Assembly: GCF_001656035.1 (NCBI RefSeq)
Contig: NZ_CP010029.1
Location: 958,885-1,022,884, forward strand
Direction: 5' to 3'
Length of the DNA: 64,000 bases
Origin: Yersinia entomophaga
GTDB lineage: Bacteria > Pseudomonadota > Gammaproteobacteria > Enterobacterales > Enterobacteriaceae
Shown: piece after piece, positions 30,259-40,262 of the stretch
How positions within the stretch are numbered: position 1 is the stretch's first letter
Layout of the letters: each line of letters opens with the position of its first letter
Position numbers and translations under genes: made by a program
The notes under the pieces: model-generated
Databases searched by the model: none
What the model saw: the letters and a program-made list of their open reading frames with translations, nothing else
Told to the model about the DNA's origin: nothing

Positions 30259-31740
30259 TTAAACCGTGGCTTTCTCGGCTACTGGCGTATTCACCATTCG
30301 GTTCAACCATGGAATCATCAGCCCCATCACGACTGCAATCCCCAGCGTAGTCAAACCGATCTTACCGAACACATCGGTATAGATAGGCAAGGTTTCCAAT
30401 GGGTCGGTAATGCCTTCCGGCGTCGCGGTGAAGGTCGCAACGTAGCCCCCAATCAGGAAGGATGCTGCCTGTGTCAGGAACCACATCCCCAGAATAAAGC
30501 CCATCAAATACTGAGGCACTAACGCTGCTACCATCGCCAGACCCAAGGCGCTAATCATTAATTCCCCGATACTCTGGAATAGATAAACCAGAACGATAAA
30601 CCAAGGTGATGTCAGGCCCTGGGCATCGGCAAACCACATACCGGCTGCCGCAGCGGTCAAAAATCCCAGCGAGCATAAGAACATGCCCAAAGTGAATTTG
30701 GCTGGCATAGTCAAATCTCGTCCTTTACTACCAAAACGAGTGTAGAGGCTGGCGAGAATAGGGCTGGCAACGACCACCCAAAACGGATTGAGTGCCTGGA
30801 AGCTGACTGGATTAATGGCAAAACCCAGTATTTCGTGATGAACGTTATTAATTGCGAAGAAATTTAGCGAGGTTGGCATCTGCGCGTACAGCACGTAGAA
30901 AACAATAGCTTCCAACATCAAAATGAAGGCAACAAACATCTTATTGCGCCCCAATGTATCCTGCTTGAATGCTTCTTTGAAGAAAATAAAAACCACCACT
31001 AATGACAGCACGATTAACACCAGATTGGCGATCATGACGTGATTCATCAGCCAGGCACAAACAAATACCATAATGACCGTACCGGCCAGCACCAGAAACA
31101 GGTTTTTCCAGTTTAGCGGCTGGGCGTCCGGCTCGGATCCTATATGGCGAACCATATGACGGCAGCAGAAATAAACCAGCAGAGCAAAGATCAGACCGAT
31201 ACCGCACAGATAGTAAGTGACAGTGTAACCATAGCGTTCGGCGATAATTGGGGCTAACGACAGAGAAAGCAACGAACCTACGTTAATTGACATATAAAAC
31301 AGGGTAAAAGCACCGTCCAAGCGAGGATCTTTTGGCGGGTAGCACTTGGATAATAAGCTAGCTGGATTAGCTTTAAATAAACCATTCCCAACAGCAATAA
31401 TCCCTAGGGCGATAAAAATCAGATTAGGCCGGTACAAGGATAAACCGGTAGCGAAATAACCAATGGCCAGCACCACTGCACCCAGCACCATGGTGCGCTT
31501 GGTTCCCAGTAAATGATCGCCGACGTAGCCACCGATGGAAATCAGGCCATAAACCAAAGCGGCAAAAGCCCCGAAAGTCACAAATGCCTGTTCTTGTGAG
31601 AAGCCCAGCTGTTTAACAAAGAAAACCGCGAGAATGCCCTGCACGCCGTAGTAGCCAAACCTTTCCCACAGTTCGACAAAGAAGATCATAAAGAAGGGTT
31701 TGGGCTGCTGTAATAAACCGGTTGGTGTGGGTTTATCCAT
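30259..31740 (-). CDS. dtpA: POT-family proton-dependent di/tripeptide transporter
   Basis: A 493-residue inner-membrane protein of the proton-dependent oligopeptide transporter family, about 14 helices. The ExxERFxYY proton-coupling motif is present as [10 protein letters not shown] near residue 22, and the PTR2 signatures [14 protein letters not shown] and [14 protein letters not shown] follow. It resembles E. coli DtpA (TppB) best by eye, but DtpB is close, so the symbol is tentative. The frame is open to 31788; 31740 is preferred since [17 protein letters not shown] matches the family start and AGAGG lies upstream. Confidence 0.85.
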   Translation of the reverse strand: MDKPTPTGLLQQPKPFFMIFFVELWERFGYYGVQGILAVFFVKQLGFSQEQAFVTFGAFAALVYGLISIGGYVGDHLLGTKRTMVLGAVVLAIGYFATGLSLYRPNLIFIALGIIAVGNGLFKANPASLLSKCYPPKDPRLDGAFTLFYMSINVGSLLSLSLAPIIAERYGYTVTYYLCGIGLIFALLVYFCCRHMVRHIGSEPDAQPLNWKNLFLVLAGTVIMVFVCAWLMNHVMIANLVLIVLSLVVVFIFFKEAFKQDTLGRNKMFVAFILMLEAIVFYVLYAQMPTSLNFFAINNVHHEILGFAINPVSFQALNPFWVVVASPILASLYTRFGSKGRDLTMPAKFTLGMFLCSLGFLTAAAAGMWFADAQGLTSPWFIVLVYLFQSIGELMISALGLAMVAALVPQYLMGFILGMWFLTQAASFLIGGYVATFTATPEGITDPLETLPIYTDVFGKIGLTTLGIAVVMGLMIPWLNRMVNTPVAEKATV

Positions 31741-32145
31741 GATGGTTTGCCTCTGAATAATAGTTATGAGTGGGTAGGGCGCGCACAAATCCGTCCCGGC
31801 GCGATAAAGAAAGCCGAATAGAATAGTGAAAATGTTTTCTCAAAAAGCAACGACGGCAGAGTATTACACTGGGTGAATATTATGTTTGTGGCTGATCACA
31901 CTAATTAAAACTTACTGAGTGGTTTTTGTATCCGACATGTTTATTTCGTACAGAATGTTATCAAATTCAAAAAAATATAACTGAAATAACAACGGCGTAA
32001 GCGGTTGCGCCCAAAGGCTATTTGGGAGGGAAAGGTGAATATCAGCAAAATGCGGGATAAATAAGCAGGCGAAATAAGAAACAGGAAGTATAAAGCAGGA
32101 GGTAAGAGGAAAAGTATAAGAGGTCAGAAGTCCAAATCAACGCAC
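31741..32145. other. Intergenic region between znuB and the peptide transporter gene
   Basis: About 400 bases, AT-rich near the transporter start, with no supported ORF. It should contain the promoter of the transporter gene on the minus strand. No known operator was recognised. Confidence 0.4.
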
Positions 32146-32172
32146 GGAGGGAGCTGCGAACTTGCTCCCTCC
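32146..32172 (-). terminator. Probable znuB terminator hairpin
   Basis: GGAGGGAGC (32146-32154) pairs with GCTCCCTCC (32164-32172) across 9 bases, directly after the znuB stop on the minus strand. The T-tail is poor. Confidence 0.55.
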
Positions 32173-32180
32173 GCAGAGCT

Positions 32181-32966
32181 TTATCCTCTGGGTTTTTGCG
32201 ACAGGCTTAGCACAAACATCATTGCGGCGCAGAGCACCACGGATGGGCCAGCTGGCGTATCGTACAGCGCAGAGAAGGTCAGGCCGCCGGTTACAGCGAG
32301 AATGCCAATCACCACGGCGACCCCGGCCATTTGCTCCGGCGTTCGGGCAAAACGACGGGCGGCGGCGGCGGGAATGATGAGCAATGACGTGATGATCAGT
32401 GCGCCAACAAATTTCATTGATAAACCAATGGTCAACGCGGTAATTAGCATCAACAGCATTTTGACCCGCTGTAGGTTAACCCCGTCAACGTGTGCCAGCT
32501 CCGGGCTAATGGTCATCGATAACAGCGGCCGCCACTGCCAGCGTAGCACCAGCAATACCACGGCGACGCCGATGGCAATCATCCAGATATCATTGAGGGT
32601 AACTGAAAGCAGGTCGCCAAACAGATAGGCCATCAGGTCGACCCGCACATTTGACATTAGGCTGACGACGACTAGACCGAGCGACAATGCGCTGTGCGCC
32701 ATGATGCCCAGTAAGGTATCGACGGCCAACTGCGGGCGACGTTCGAGCCACACGAGAACCAGAGCCAATATCAGCGTCATGGCGATCACCGCGTAAAACG
32801 GGTTCACATTCAGCAGCAGGCCAAATGCCACGCCGAGCAGCGAGGCGTGAGCCAAAGTATCGCCGAAATAAGACATTCGACGCCAGACCACAAACGACCC
32901 CAGCGGGCCAGCGGCGCAGGCCAGCAGGACACCCGCTAACCAGCCGGGTAAGAGTAATTCGATCAT
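32181..32966 (-). CDS. znuB: ZnuB, zinc ABC transporter permease
   Basis: A 261-residue inner-membrane permease of the metal-type ABC-3 family with about 8 helices; [21 protein letters not shown] at the start and [19 protein letters not shown] in the middle are family hallmarks. It forms the channel of the ZnuABC high-affinity zinc importer. Its start overlaps the znuC stop by four bases (32963-32966), so translation is coupled. Confidence 0.95.
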   Translation of the reverse strand: MIELLLPGWLAGVLLACAAGPLGSFVVWRRMSYFGDTLAHASLLGVAFGLLLNVNPFYAVIAMTLILALVLVWLERRPQLAVDTLLGIMAHSALSLGLVVVSLMSNVRVDLMAYLFGDLLSVTLNDIWMIAIGVAVVLLVLRWQWRPLLSMTISPELAHVDGVNLQRVKMLLMLITALTIGLSMKFVGALIITSLLIIPAAAARRFARTPEQMAGVAVVIGILAVTGGLTFSALYDTPAGPSVVLCAAMMFVLSLSQKPRG

Positions 32967-33721
32967 GCGTCACGGCTCCCTGGGTTTTTTAGAATAATTT
33001 TGCCATGCAAATCGTGACGATGATTATGGTGATGACGGTAAACGGCCAGTTTTTCGGCACCGCGGTTGCCAAACATGGCGATGAATTCTGGATGGGTAGA
33101 AACCACTTCTGGCGCTCCGGAACAGCAAATATGTTGATTAAGGCATAATACTTCGTCGGTTTTCGCCATAACCAGATGCAGATCGTGGGACACCATCAGT
33201 ACGCCGCAGCCCAATTCGGTACGCAGTTGTTCAATCAGATCGTACAGTGCCAGCTGCCCGTTGACATCGACACCTTGTGTCGGTTCATCAAGCACCAGCA
33301 ACTGCGGCTTATTCAACAAGGCTCTGGCTAGCAGTACCCGCTGATTTTCCCCTCCGGACAGTTTCTGCATGGGCTGTTCTAATAAATGGGCAGCATGGAC
33401 GCGTTTCAGCGCCGGTAAAATATCCGCTTGCTTCACGCCGGGCTTAAGGCGCATAAAACGGCTCACCGTCAGCGGTAGAGTGGCGTCCAGATGTAATTTT
33501 TGTGGCACATAGCCAATACGTAATCCAGGCTCCCGAACCACGGAACCGCCGGTAGGGGCGATCAATCCCAGCACCACACGAACCAGCGTCGATTTTCCCG
33601 CGCCGTTTGGCCCAAGCAAAGTGAGGATTCTTCCCGGCTGTAATGAGAGGGAAATATCAGCGAGTACCCGCCGATTCCCGAAGGTAACGGATATTTTGTT
33701 CAGACTTACCAATGTGGACAT
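32963..33721 (-). CDS. znuC: ZnuC, zinc ABC transporter ATPase
   Basis: A 252-residue ABC ATPase that powers zinc import through ZnuB. Walker [10 protein letters not shown] (near 38), signature LSGGENQRV, Walker [11 protein letters not shown] and the H-loop SHDLH are all intact. A histidine-rich tail ([14 protein letters not shown] near 235) is characteristic of ZnuC. The gene is transcribed divergently from znuA across a 96-base region with a Zur-like site. Confidence 0.96.
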   Translation of the reverse strand: MSTLVSLNKISVTFGNRRVLADISLSLQPGRILTLLGPNGAGKSTLVRVVLGLIAPTGGSVVREPGLRIGYVPQKLHLDATLPLTVSRFMRLKPGVKQADILPALKRVHAAHLLEQPMQKLSGGENQRVLLARALLNKPQLLVLDEPTQGVDVNGQLALYDLIEQLRTELGCGVLMVSHDLHLVMAKTDEVLCLNQHICCSGAPEVVSTHPEFIAMFGNRGAEKLAVYRHHHNHRHDLHGKIILKNPGSRDA

Positions 33722-33744
33722 GATGATTACGTTTGCAGAATTAA

Positions 33745-33765
33745 GTGAATGTTATAATATTACGC
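33745..33765. promoter_or_regulatory. Zur-binding site between znuCB and znuA
   Basis: GTGAATGTTATAATATTACGC, within the 96-base divergent promoter region, closely resembles the E. coli znu Zur operator (GAAATGTTATAATATCACAC). It should repress both transcripts when zinc is plentiful. Confidence 0.8.
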
Positions 33766-33817
33766 TTTTCCAGCGGAAAGGACGAGTTAACTTACCATGT
33801 TCAAGAGAAATAACGTT

Positions 33818-34774
33818 ATGTTACAAAAAAACCAATGGCTACGAAGAACCCTATTAGCCAGCGCCGTTTTGATGGCAGGTGTGGTACATAGCGCATCAGC
33901 AGCGGTAGTCACCTCCATCCGTCCGTTGGGATTTATTGCGGCTTCTATCGCTGACGGCGTGCTGCCAACGGAGGTTTTACTGCCCGACGGCGCTTCGCCA
34001 CACGATTATGCCCTTCGTCTGTCCGATGTCCAGCGTTTACGTCAGGCTGAGCTGGTAATTTGGGTGGGACCGGAAATGGAGGCCTTTCTGATAAAGCCAT
34101 TGACGCAAGTCCCTGCCAGCAAACAGATTGCTGTTTCTCAATTGACTCAGGTTGCAGCGCTTTTAATGAAAGGCGACGAGCATGATGAACATGAAGGTGA
34201 GCATGACACGCATCATGATGATCATGCAGCGAATAATGATGAACCTGGACATCACCACGGTAAGTACAACATGCATGTTTGGCTTTCGCCAGAGATCGCT
34301 AAGTTGACGGCAATTGCTATTCACGACCGATTATTGGAACTTATGCCACAAAATCGGGACAAACTAGATGCAAACCTGCGCCGATTCGAGGATCAACTAG
34401 CGCAAAGTGACAAAAAAATTGCTAATATGCTGAAGCCTGTGCAGGGTAAGGGATATTTTGTTTTTCATGATGCCTATGGCTACTTTGAAAAACACTTTGG
34501 CTTGGCCCCATTGGGTCACTTTACAGTCAACCCCGAAATACAGCCCGGCGCACAGCGTTTACTTCAAATTCGAACACAGTTGGTTGAGCAAAAGGCGGTA
34601 TGCGTTTTTGCTGAGCCACAATTCAGGCCGGCCGTCATTAATGCCGTTGCCAAGGGAACTCAGGTGCGTTCAGGCACGCTGGATCCATTGGGTAGCGGCA
34701 TCGCATTGGGCAAAGACAGCTACACAGAGTTTCTGTCTCAGTTGTCTGACCAATACGAGAGCTGCCTGAAGTAA
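33818..34774 (+). CDS. znuA: ZnuA, periplasmic zinc-binding protein
   Basis: A protein of about 318 residues: signal peptide ending near SASA/AVVTS, then the metal-binding cluster A-I fold. Zinc-binding histidines include that of ASPHDYAL, that of NMHVWLSP and that of GHFTVNPE. A His/Asp/Glu-rich flexible loop lies around residues 122-155 ([17 protein letters not shown]), typical of zinc-specific proteins. It delivers zinc to ZnuBC. ATG 33797 is also in frame, but an AGAGAAAT sequence precedes 33818 and the signal peptide then has a normal length. Confidence 0.95.
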   Translation: MLQKNQWLRRTLLASAVLMAGVVHSASAAVVTSIRPLGFIAASIADGVLPTEVLLPDGASPHDYALRLSDVQRLRQAELVIWVGPEMEAFLIKPLTQVPASKQIAVSQLTQVAALLMKGDEHDEHEGEHDTHHDDHAANNDEPGHHHGKYNMHVWLSPEIAKLTAIAIHDRLLELMPQNRDKLDANLRRFEDQLAQSDKKIANMLKPVQGKGYFVFHDAYGYFEKHFGLAPLGHFTVNPEIQPGAQRLLQIRTQLVEQKAVCVFAEPQFRPAVINAVAKGTQVRSGTLDPLGSGIALGKDSYTEFLSQLSDQYESCLK

Positions 34775-34795
34775 GACTTATAAGGATACTCATAA

Positions 34796-36112
34796 GTGCA
34801 GCAGATAGTCCGAACTATCGCTCTGGCGTATAACAACTTACCGCGGCCCCATCGAGTGATGTTGGGGTCGTTGACCGTAATGACCTTGGCCGTTGCCGTT
34901 TGGCGGCCATTTGTTTATCACCCAGAACACGATCCCATCGCGAAGAGCGTTATTCTTGATACCAGCCAGGCGAACATTTTGGCTCCAGAAGCCAGTGAGC
35001 CGCTAGACCAACCGAGTCCGGACGATGAGATTCCTCAGGACGAGCTGGACGCTAAAGATGTTAATGAAAGTGGCGTTCATGAATATGTGGTTTCCACCGG
35101 CGATACCCTTGGCAATATTCTGACTCAGTACGGCATCGAGATGTCCGATGTGGCGTTACTGGCTTCGCAAAACCGCGACCTGCGTAATCTGAAGATCGGG
35201 CAGCAAATTTCCTGGACGGTGAACGATTCCGGCGATTTACAACGCCTGACCTGGGAAGTGTCTCGCCGTGAGACGCGTACTTACGATCGCGTTGGCAATA
35301 CCTTTAAAGAAACTAAAGAGTTGCAAAAAGGTGAGTGGCGTAACAGCGTAATGACCGGTCGTCTGGACGGCAGTTTCGTTAACAGCGCCAAGAAAGCCGG
35401 ATTGAACAACTCGGAAATTCGCGCTGTGACTAAAGCCTTACAGTGGCAGTTAGATTTCAGTAAATTGCGTAAAGGCGATCAGTTCGCCGTGCTGATGTCG
35501 CGGGAAGTGCTCGACGGGCGCAGTGAGCAAAGCCAATTGGTCGGCGTGCGTATGCGCTCCGGCGGCAAAGATTACTATGCTATTCGCGCCGAAGACGGCA
35601 AGTTCTATGATCGTCAGGGTTCCGGTCTGGCCCGTGGCTTTATGCGTTTTCCAACCATGAAGCAGTTCCGCGTGTCTTCCAACTTTAATCCACGTCGTAT
35701 TAACCCGGTTACCGGGCGTGTTGCGCCGCACAAAGGCGTCGATTTTGCTATGCCGGTCGGTACTCCGGTACTGGCGGTGGGCGATGGCGAAGTAGTGATT
35801 GCGAAACGCAGCGGCGCGGCGGGCAACTATGTGGCCATTCGTCACGGTCGCCAGTACACCACGCGTTATATGCATTTGAAAAAGCTGCTGGTTAAACCGG
35901 GTCAGAAAGTAAAACGGGGCGATCGTATCGCACTGTCTGGAAATACCGGTCGTTCCACCGGGCCGCATTTGCACTATGAATTCTGGATCAACCAGCAGGC
36001 GGTTAACCCGTTGACGGCTAAACTGCCTCGTTCCGAAGGATTGAGCGGTAAAGAACGCAGCGATTATCTGGCTATTGCGAAAGAAGTGATCCCGCAGTTG
36101 CAGCTCGACTAA
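34796..36112 (+). CDS. mepM: MepM (YebA), murein DD-endopeptidase
   Basis: A 438-residue envelope enzyme that cuts peptidoglycan cross-links to allow wall growth. One membrane anchor lies near residues 22-42 (VMLGSLTVMTLAVAVW), a LysM domain near 97-145 (HEYVVSTGDTLGNILTQYG), and a C-terminal M23 peptidase domain with zinc ligands H and D in PHKGVDFAMP and HxH in PHLHYEFWI. The start codon is GTG with AAGGA upstream. It follows znuA by 21 bases, as in E. coli, so zinc status may affect its transcription, fitting a zinc-dependent enzyme. Confidence 0.95.
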   Translation: MQQIVRTIALAYNNLPRPHRVMLGSLTVMTLAVAVWRPFVYHPEHDPIAKSVILDTSQANILAPEASEPLDQPSPDDEIPQDELDAKDVNESGVHEYVVSTGDTLGNILTQYGIEMSDVALLASQNRDLRNLKIGQQISWTVNDSGDLQRLTWEVSRRETRTYDRVGNTFKETKELQKGEWRNSVMTGRLDGSFVNSAKKAGLNNSEIRAVTKALQWQLDFSKLRKGDQFAVLMSREVLDGRSEQSQLVGVRMRSGGKDYYAIRAEDGKFYDRQGSGLARGFMRFPTMKQFRVSSNFNPRRINPVTGRVAPHKGVDFAMPVGTPVLAVGDGEVVIAKRSGAAGNYVAIRHGRQYTTRYMHLKKLLVKPGQKVKRGDRIALSGNTGRSTGPHLHYEFWINQQAVNPLTAKLPRSEGLSGKERSDYLAIAKEVIPQLQLD

Positions 36113-36315
36113 CCGGTAATTCCACTCAGGAATTCTTGAGCGGAATAAATAAAATCTAATGTGGTCGTTATGGTGATATTCATTGTAACGGCCACGTTGG
36201 TGATCAACAGGTCAGGTTTTTTAGCCTGATATCAGTTTTTACAGTCAGATGGACAATTGCATTCTCTATCTTCGCAATTATGATTAGCTGATTGGCCTAT
36301 TCGAAGAGTTTCCTG

Positions 36316-37278
36316 ATGCAAAAAGAGAAGAACGACAGCGCGGGTTTTATTCCGGTATTCCAAAAATCATTCCTTCATCCGCGTTTTTGGGGCGTATGGC
36401 TGGGCATTGGCGTGATGGCAGCGCTGGCTTATTTACCGGCAAGAATTCGCGATCCTTTTTTAGCCAGTGTAGGCCGTTTGGCCGGTAAATTCGCCAAAGG
36501 CGCTCGTCGGCGCGCGCGGATAAACCTTCTCTATTGTTTGCCGGATATCAGTGAGACGGAACGTGAGCAAATTATCGATGAGATGTTTGCCACTGCGCCG
36601 CAGCCGATGATGCTGATGGCCGAACTGTGTTTCCGCGATCCTAAGCACGTGTTGTCCCGTGTTCATTGGCATGGTGAATCTGTTTTAGATGAACTCCAGC
36701 AGCAAGGGCGCAACGTTATTCTGCTGGTGCCCCACGCGTGGTCTATCGATATTCCCGCCATGTTATTGGCCGGGCAGGGGAAACCGGTCGCCGGAATGTT
36801 CCATCATCAGCGCAACCCGCTGGTAGATTATCTGTGGAACAGCGCTCGCCTGCGTTTCGGTGGCCGCATTCATGCGCGCGAAAGCGGCATTAAGCCTTTT
36901 ATCAGCTCGGTGCGTCAGGGGTATTGGGGCTATTATCTGCCGGATGAAGATTACGGCGCAGAGCAGAGCGAGTTCGTTGACTTCTTCTCGACCTATAAGG
37001 CCACGCTGCCTGCGGTAGGGCGTTTGATGAAAGTGTGCCGTGCGGCCATTGTGCCGATGTTCCCTGTTTATAATTACCGTGAACATCGTTTGGATATTTA
37101 TATTCGTCCACCAATGGATGATTTAGCGGATGCGGATGACGCTTATATTGCTCGTCGCATGAACGAAGAAGTAGAGGCTTTGGTTAGCCCTAACTTAGAG
37201 CAGTACACTTGGATTTTGAAACTGCTGAAAACCCGTAAAGAAGGTGAAATCGAGCCTTACGTACGCAAGGATCTGTAA
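36316..37278 (+). CDS. lpxM: LpxM (MsbB), lipid A myristoyltransferase
   Basis: A 320-residue inner-membrane late acyltransferase completing lipid A acylation. The catalytic HX4D motif is HAWSID near residue 143; one membrane segment lies near 27-48. The frame is open from a TTG at 36292, but GAAGAG seven bases before the ATG at 36316 favours the latter, and MQKEKNDSAGFIP is a normal family start. It lies downstream of mepM, as in E. coli. The 203-base gap holds a small TCAGG/CCTGA hairpin (36212-36229). Confidence 0.93.
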   Translation: MQKEKNDSAGFIPVFQKSFLHPRFWGVWLGIGVMAALAYLPARIRDPFLASVGRLAGKFAKGARRRARINLLYCLPDISETEREQIIDEMFATAPQPMMLMAELCFRDPKHVLSRVHWHGESVLDELQQQGRNVILLVPHAWSIDIPAMLLAGQGKPVAGMFHHQRNPLVDYLWNSARLRFGGRIHARESGIKPFISSVRQGYWGYYLPDEDYGAEQSEFVDFFSTYKATLPAVGRLMKVCRAAIVPMFPVYNYREHRLDIYIRPPMDDLADADDAYIARRMNEEVEALVSPNLEQYTWILKLLKTRKEGEIEPYVRKDL

Positions 37279-37336
37279 TCCGGCGTGAGCGGGCCGCGCG
37301 TTCAGTAGTGAAAAGTGAAATAAAATGCAGATAAAG

Positions 37337-37374
37337 AAAAAGCCAGTCAACTTAACGCGGACTGGCTTTTTTAT
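37337..37374. terminator. Bidirectional terminator between lpxM and pykA
   Basis: AGCCAGTC (37341-37348) pairs with GACTGGCT (37360-37367), with an A-run before and T-run after, giving U-tracts on both strands between convergent genes. Confidence 0.9.
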
Positions 37375-37387
37375 TGGCGCAGAATAA

Positions 37388-38830
37388 TTATTCCACGCGA
37401 ATAATACGGCTGGTGTTAGTCGTACCTATGGTACCCATCACATCGCCCTGAGTGACGATAACCAGATCGCCAGAAACCAGGAAGCCTTTATCGCGCAGGC
37501 AGTTAACCGCTTCATTGGCAGCCACTACGCCATCGGTGTGGTTGGCGCAATAAACCGGCGTGACGCCGCGATAGATCGCGGTCAGGTTCAGCGTATGTTC
37601 ATGACGAGACATGGCAAAGATCGGTAAACCCGAGCTGATACGCGACATCATCAAGGCAGTACGGCCAGATTCGGTCATGGCAATGATCGCCGTGATACCT
37701 TTAAGGTGGTTAGCCGCGTACATCGTGGACATCGCGATGGCTTCTTCGACGTTATCGAATTGCACATCTAAACGGTGCTTGGAAACGTTAATGCTTGGGA
37801 TTTTCTCTGCACCCAAACAGACTCGCGCCATCGCGGCTACGGTTTCAGCCGGATACTGACCCGCCGCCGTTTCTGCTGACAGCATCACCGCATCGGTCCC
37901 ATCCAACACGGCGTTCGCTACGTCCATAACTTCGGCGCGGGTTGGCATTGGGTTGGTGATCATCGATTCCATCATCTGCGTGGCGGTAATGACCGCACGA
38001 TTCAACTGACGGGCACGACGGATCAGTTTTTTCTGGATACCGACCAGCTCTGGATCGCCAATTTCTACGCCCAAATCGCCACGGGCGACCATAACCACGT
38101 CAGAGGCGAGGATGATGTCATCCATGGCTTCGTCAGTGGCTACGGCTTCGGCACGTTCGACTTTGGAGACAATTTTCGCGTTACAGCCAGCATCCCGCGC
38201 CAAACGGCGGGCATAATGCAAGTCTTCGCCAGTACGCGGGAAGGAGACGGCCAGATAATCGACGCCAATTTTTGCGGCAGTCACGATATCAGCTTTGTCT
38301 TTCTCGGTCAGCGCTTCAGCGGATAAACCACCGCCCAGTTTGTTGATGCCTTTATTGTTGGAAAGAGGGCCGCCGACGGTGACTTCGGTGAACACTTTCA
38401 TGCCCTGAACTTCCAGCACTTTGAGCTGAACGCGGCCGTCGTCGAGCAACAGAATATCGCCCGGCACCACGTCCGCAGGTAAGCCTTTGTAATCGATACC
38501 AACTTTATCTTTGTCGCCTTCGCCTTTACCCAGGTTGGCGTCTAACAGGAACTTATCGCCAATATTCAGGAAGACTTTGCCTTCCTTGAAGGTGGATACA
38601 CGGATTTTTGGCCCTTGCAAATCGCCAAGAATTGCCACGTGACGCCCCAAACGCGCGGCGATTTCGCGCACTTTATTAGCGCGTAACATGTGGTCTTCAG
38701 CGGTGCCATGGGAAAAATTCAGGCGGACTACGTTTGCACCCGCAGCAATAACCTTTTCCAGGTTATTATCGCGGTCGGTAGCCGGCCCCAGTGTGGTAAC
38801 AATCTTGGTCCTTCTGAGCCGTCTGGACAT
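37388..38830 (-). CDS. pykA: Pyruvate kinase II
   Basis: A 480-residue glycolytic enzyme converting phosphoenolpyruvate and ADP to pyruvate and ATP. N-terminal [20 protein letters not shown], barrel motifs [23 protein letters not shown] and ATQMMESMI, and a C-terminal domain ending [12 protein letters not shown] identify PykA rather than PykF; length matches E. coli PykA (480). CGGAG precedes the ATG. It is followed upstream by hexR in the same orientation; a partial HexR-like half site (TGTAAT at 38975-38980) lies in its leader. Confidence 0.95.
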   Translation of the reverse strand: MSRRLRRTKIVTTLGPATDRDNNLEKVIAAGANVVRLNFSHGTAEDHMLRANKVREIAARLGRHVAILGDLQGPKIRVSTFKEGKVFLNIGDKFLLDANLGKGEGDKDKVGIDYKGLPADVVPGDILLLDDGRVQLKVLEVQGMKVFTEVTVGGPLSNNKGINKLGGGLSAEALTEKDKADIVTAAKIGVDYLAVSFPRTGEDLHYARRLARDAGCNAKIVSKVERAEAVATDEAMDDIILASDVVMVARGDLGVEIGDPELVGIQKKLIRRARQLNRAVITATQMMESMITNPMPTRAEVMDVANAVLDGTDAVMLSAETAAGQYPAETVAAMARVCLGAEKIPSINVSKHRLDVQFDNVEEAIAMSTMYAANHLKGITAIIAMTESGRTALMMSRISSGLPIFAMSRHEHTLNLTAIYRGVTPVYCANHTDGVVAANEAVNCLRDKGFLVSGDLVIVTQGDVMGTIGTTNTSRIIRVE

Positions 38831-39040
38831 GCATTACTCCGTTGACTGGTGAAGCATTGGTGTTGTTAAAACTGCGGATAATTAACCCTAGGGCAAAATG
38901 TCACTGAGTGACGAGTTTTACTCTGAAATTGTGTCATCCAAATTAACCGCATGCGAATGTAGAAACGATAGCTGTGTAATAGGTTATCGGCGCAAAACTG
39001 AAATAAATCAGCTCTAAGCGATATTTTTAGCGTCGGGCGT

Positions 39041-39910
39041 TTATTCAATCAGGCCCTGTAAAGACGCGCCCTTATCAAAGCGCGATTCTTTCAACGCTTC
39101 TTTGACCCGCTTCAAGTTATCCCTGAATTTATCGCCGCGGCGTAAAGTAAATCCGGTTGCCAGTACATCAATCAGTGTCAGTTGAGCAATTCGTGACACC
39201 ATCGGCATATAAACATCGGTATCTTCCGGAACGTCCAGCAGCAATGACAGCGTTGCTTCGTGTGCCAGCGGCGTGTCTCGCGAGGTAATGGCAATAACGG
39301 TCGCATCGTTCTCGCGTGCCAGACGGGCCATTTCTACCAGATTCTTGGTGCGGCCAGTGTGGGAAATCAGCACCACAACGTCACCTTCCCCGGAGTTCAT
39401 ACAACTCATGCGTTGCATAACGATATCATCGAAATAAATAACCGGGATATTGAAGCGGAAAAATTTATTCATTGCATCATGGGCGACGGCGGCGGATGCG
39501 CCCAGGCCAAAGAAGGAAATTTTCTTGGCCTGAGTCAGTAAGTCCACCGCCCGATTTATCGCTGCAATATCCAGATTGGTTTTCACCATATCCAGACTGG
39601 CCATCGTCGATTCGAAAATCTTGCCTGTATATGCAGCAACACTATCATTTTCTTCGACGTTACGGTTCACATAAGGTGTGCCATTTGCCAGACTTTGGGC
39701 TAAATGCAGTTTAAAATCAGGGAAGCCTTTGGTATCCAGACGGCGACAGAAACGATTAACCGTTGGTTCGCTAACGTTGGCCATTTTCGCCAGCGTGGCG
39801 ATACTAGAGTGAATGGCAGTTTGTGGGGAGGCAAGGATCACCTCGGCGACTTTCCTTTCAGATTTGCTCAGGAGGTCCAGATTATTTTGGATCTTTTCCA
39901 GCGTATTCAT
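39041..39910 (-). CDS. hexR: HexR, RpiR-family regulator of central carbon metabolism
   Basis: A 289-residue transcription factor: N-terminal RpiR-type helix-turn-helix (residues 1-77; ANVSEPTVNRFCRRLDTKGFP) and a C-terminal SIS sugar-phosphate-binding domain (about 125-265; FFGLGASAAVAHDAM, LISHTGRTKNLVE). HexR usually responds to KDPG and represses zwf and other carbon genes. It is divergent from zwf across 352 bases that contain a good HexR site. The frame is open to 39946; 39910 is preferred because MNTLEKIQ matches the E. coli start, although its ribosome binding site is weak. Confidence 0.93.
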   Translation of the reverse strand: MNTLEKIQNNLDLLSKSERKVAEVILASPQTAIHSSIATLAKMANVSEPTVNRFCRRLDTKGFPDFKLHLAQSLANGTPYVNRNVEENDSVAAYTGKIFESTMASLDMVKTNLDIAAINRAVDLLTQAKKISFFGLGASAAVAHDAMNKFFRFNIPVIYFDDIVMQRMSCMNSGEGDVVVLISHTGRTKNLVEMARLARENDATVIAITSRDTPLAHEATLSLLLDVPEDTDVYMPMVSRIAQLTLIDVLATGFTLRRGDKFRDNLKRVKEALKESRFDKGASLQGLIE

Positions 39911-40262
39911 ATAACGAGAGTCACCCATGGGTTTTGTCGATTTCATTCAAAGGAGAAATCTATGCCGGTTTAATGGAAATATACTACGAGCCGGGACCCG
40001 TTGGCAGAGGCATTGATGAGGAAGCAGCCCTTTTTCATCAGAATATGACCTGTGTCTAATTTTCAGAATGGTAAAAGACGATCAAAAAAGTCATAAAATT
40101 ACATTTTTATCTTACGCCGCCTTATTTGACGGGGCTTAGCGCCTGATAGGATGTTTTATAACCGTTTTTATTGCCTTTTTATCCGGGTTTACTGGCTATA
40201 GTCAAAGAGAGTACATTATAGATGTAAGAAAATTACAAATATCCTGCAACGAGGAGAAATAC
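39911..40262. other. hexR/zwf divergent regulatory region
   Basis: AT-rich region with promoters for both genes. TGTAAGAAAATTACA at 40223-40237 is a full HexR-type palindrome; a second partial match TCATAAAATTACA lies at 40091-40103. No other gene is supported here. Confidence 0.6.
40223..40237. promoter_or_regulatory. HexR operator at the zwf promoter
   Basis: TGTAAGAAAATTACA has perfect TGTAA/TTACA arms, in line with the gammaproteobacterial HexR consensus (TGTARTNNNATTACA). It lies 26 bases before the zwf start and just after a CATTATAG -10-like sequence, a position suited to repression. Confidence 0.8.
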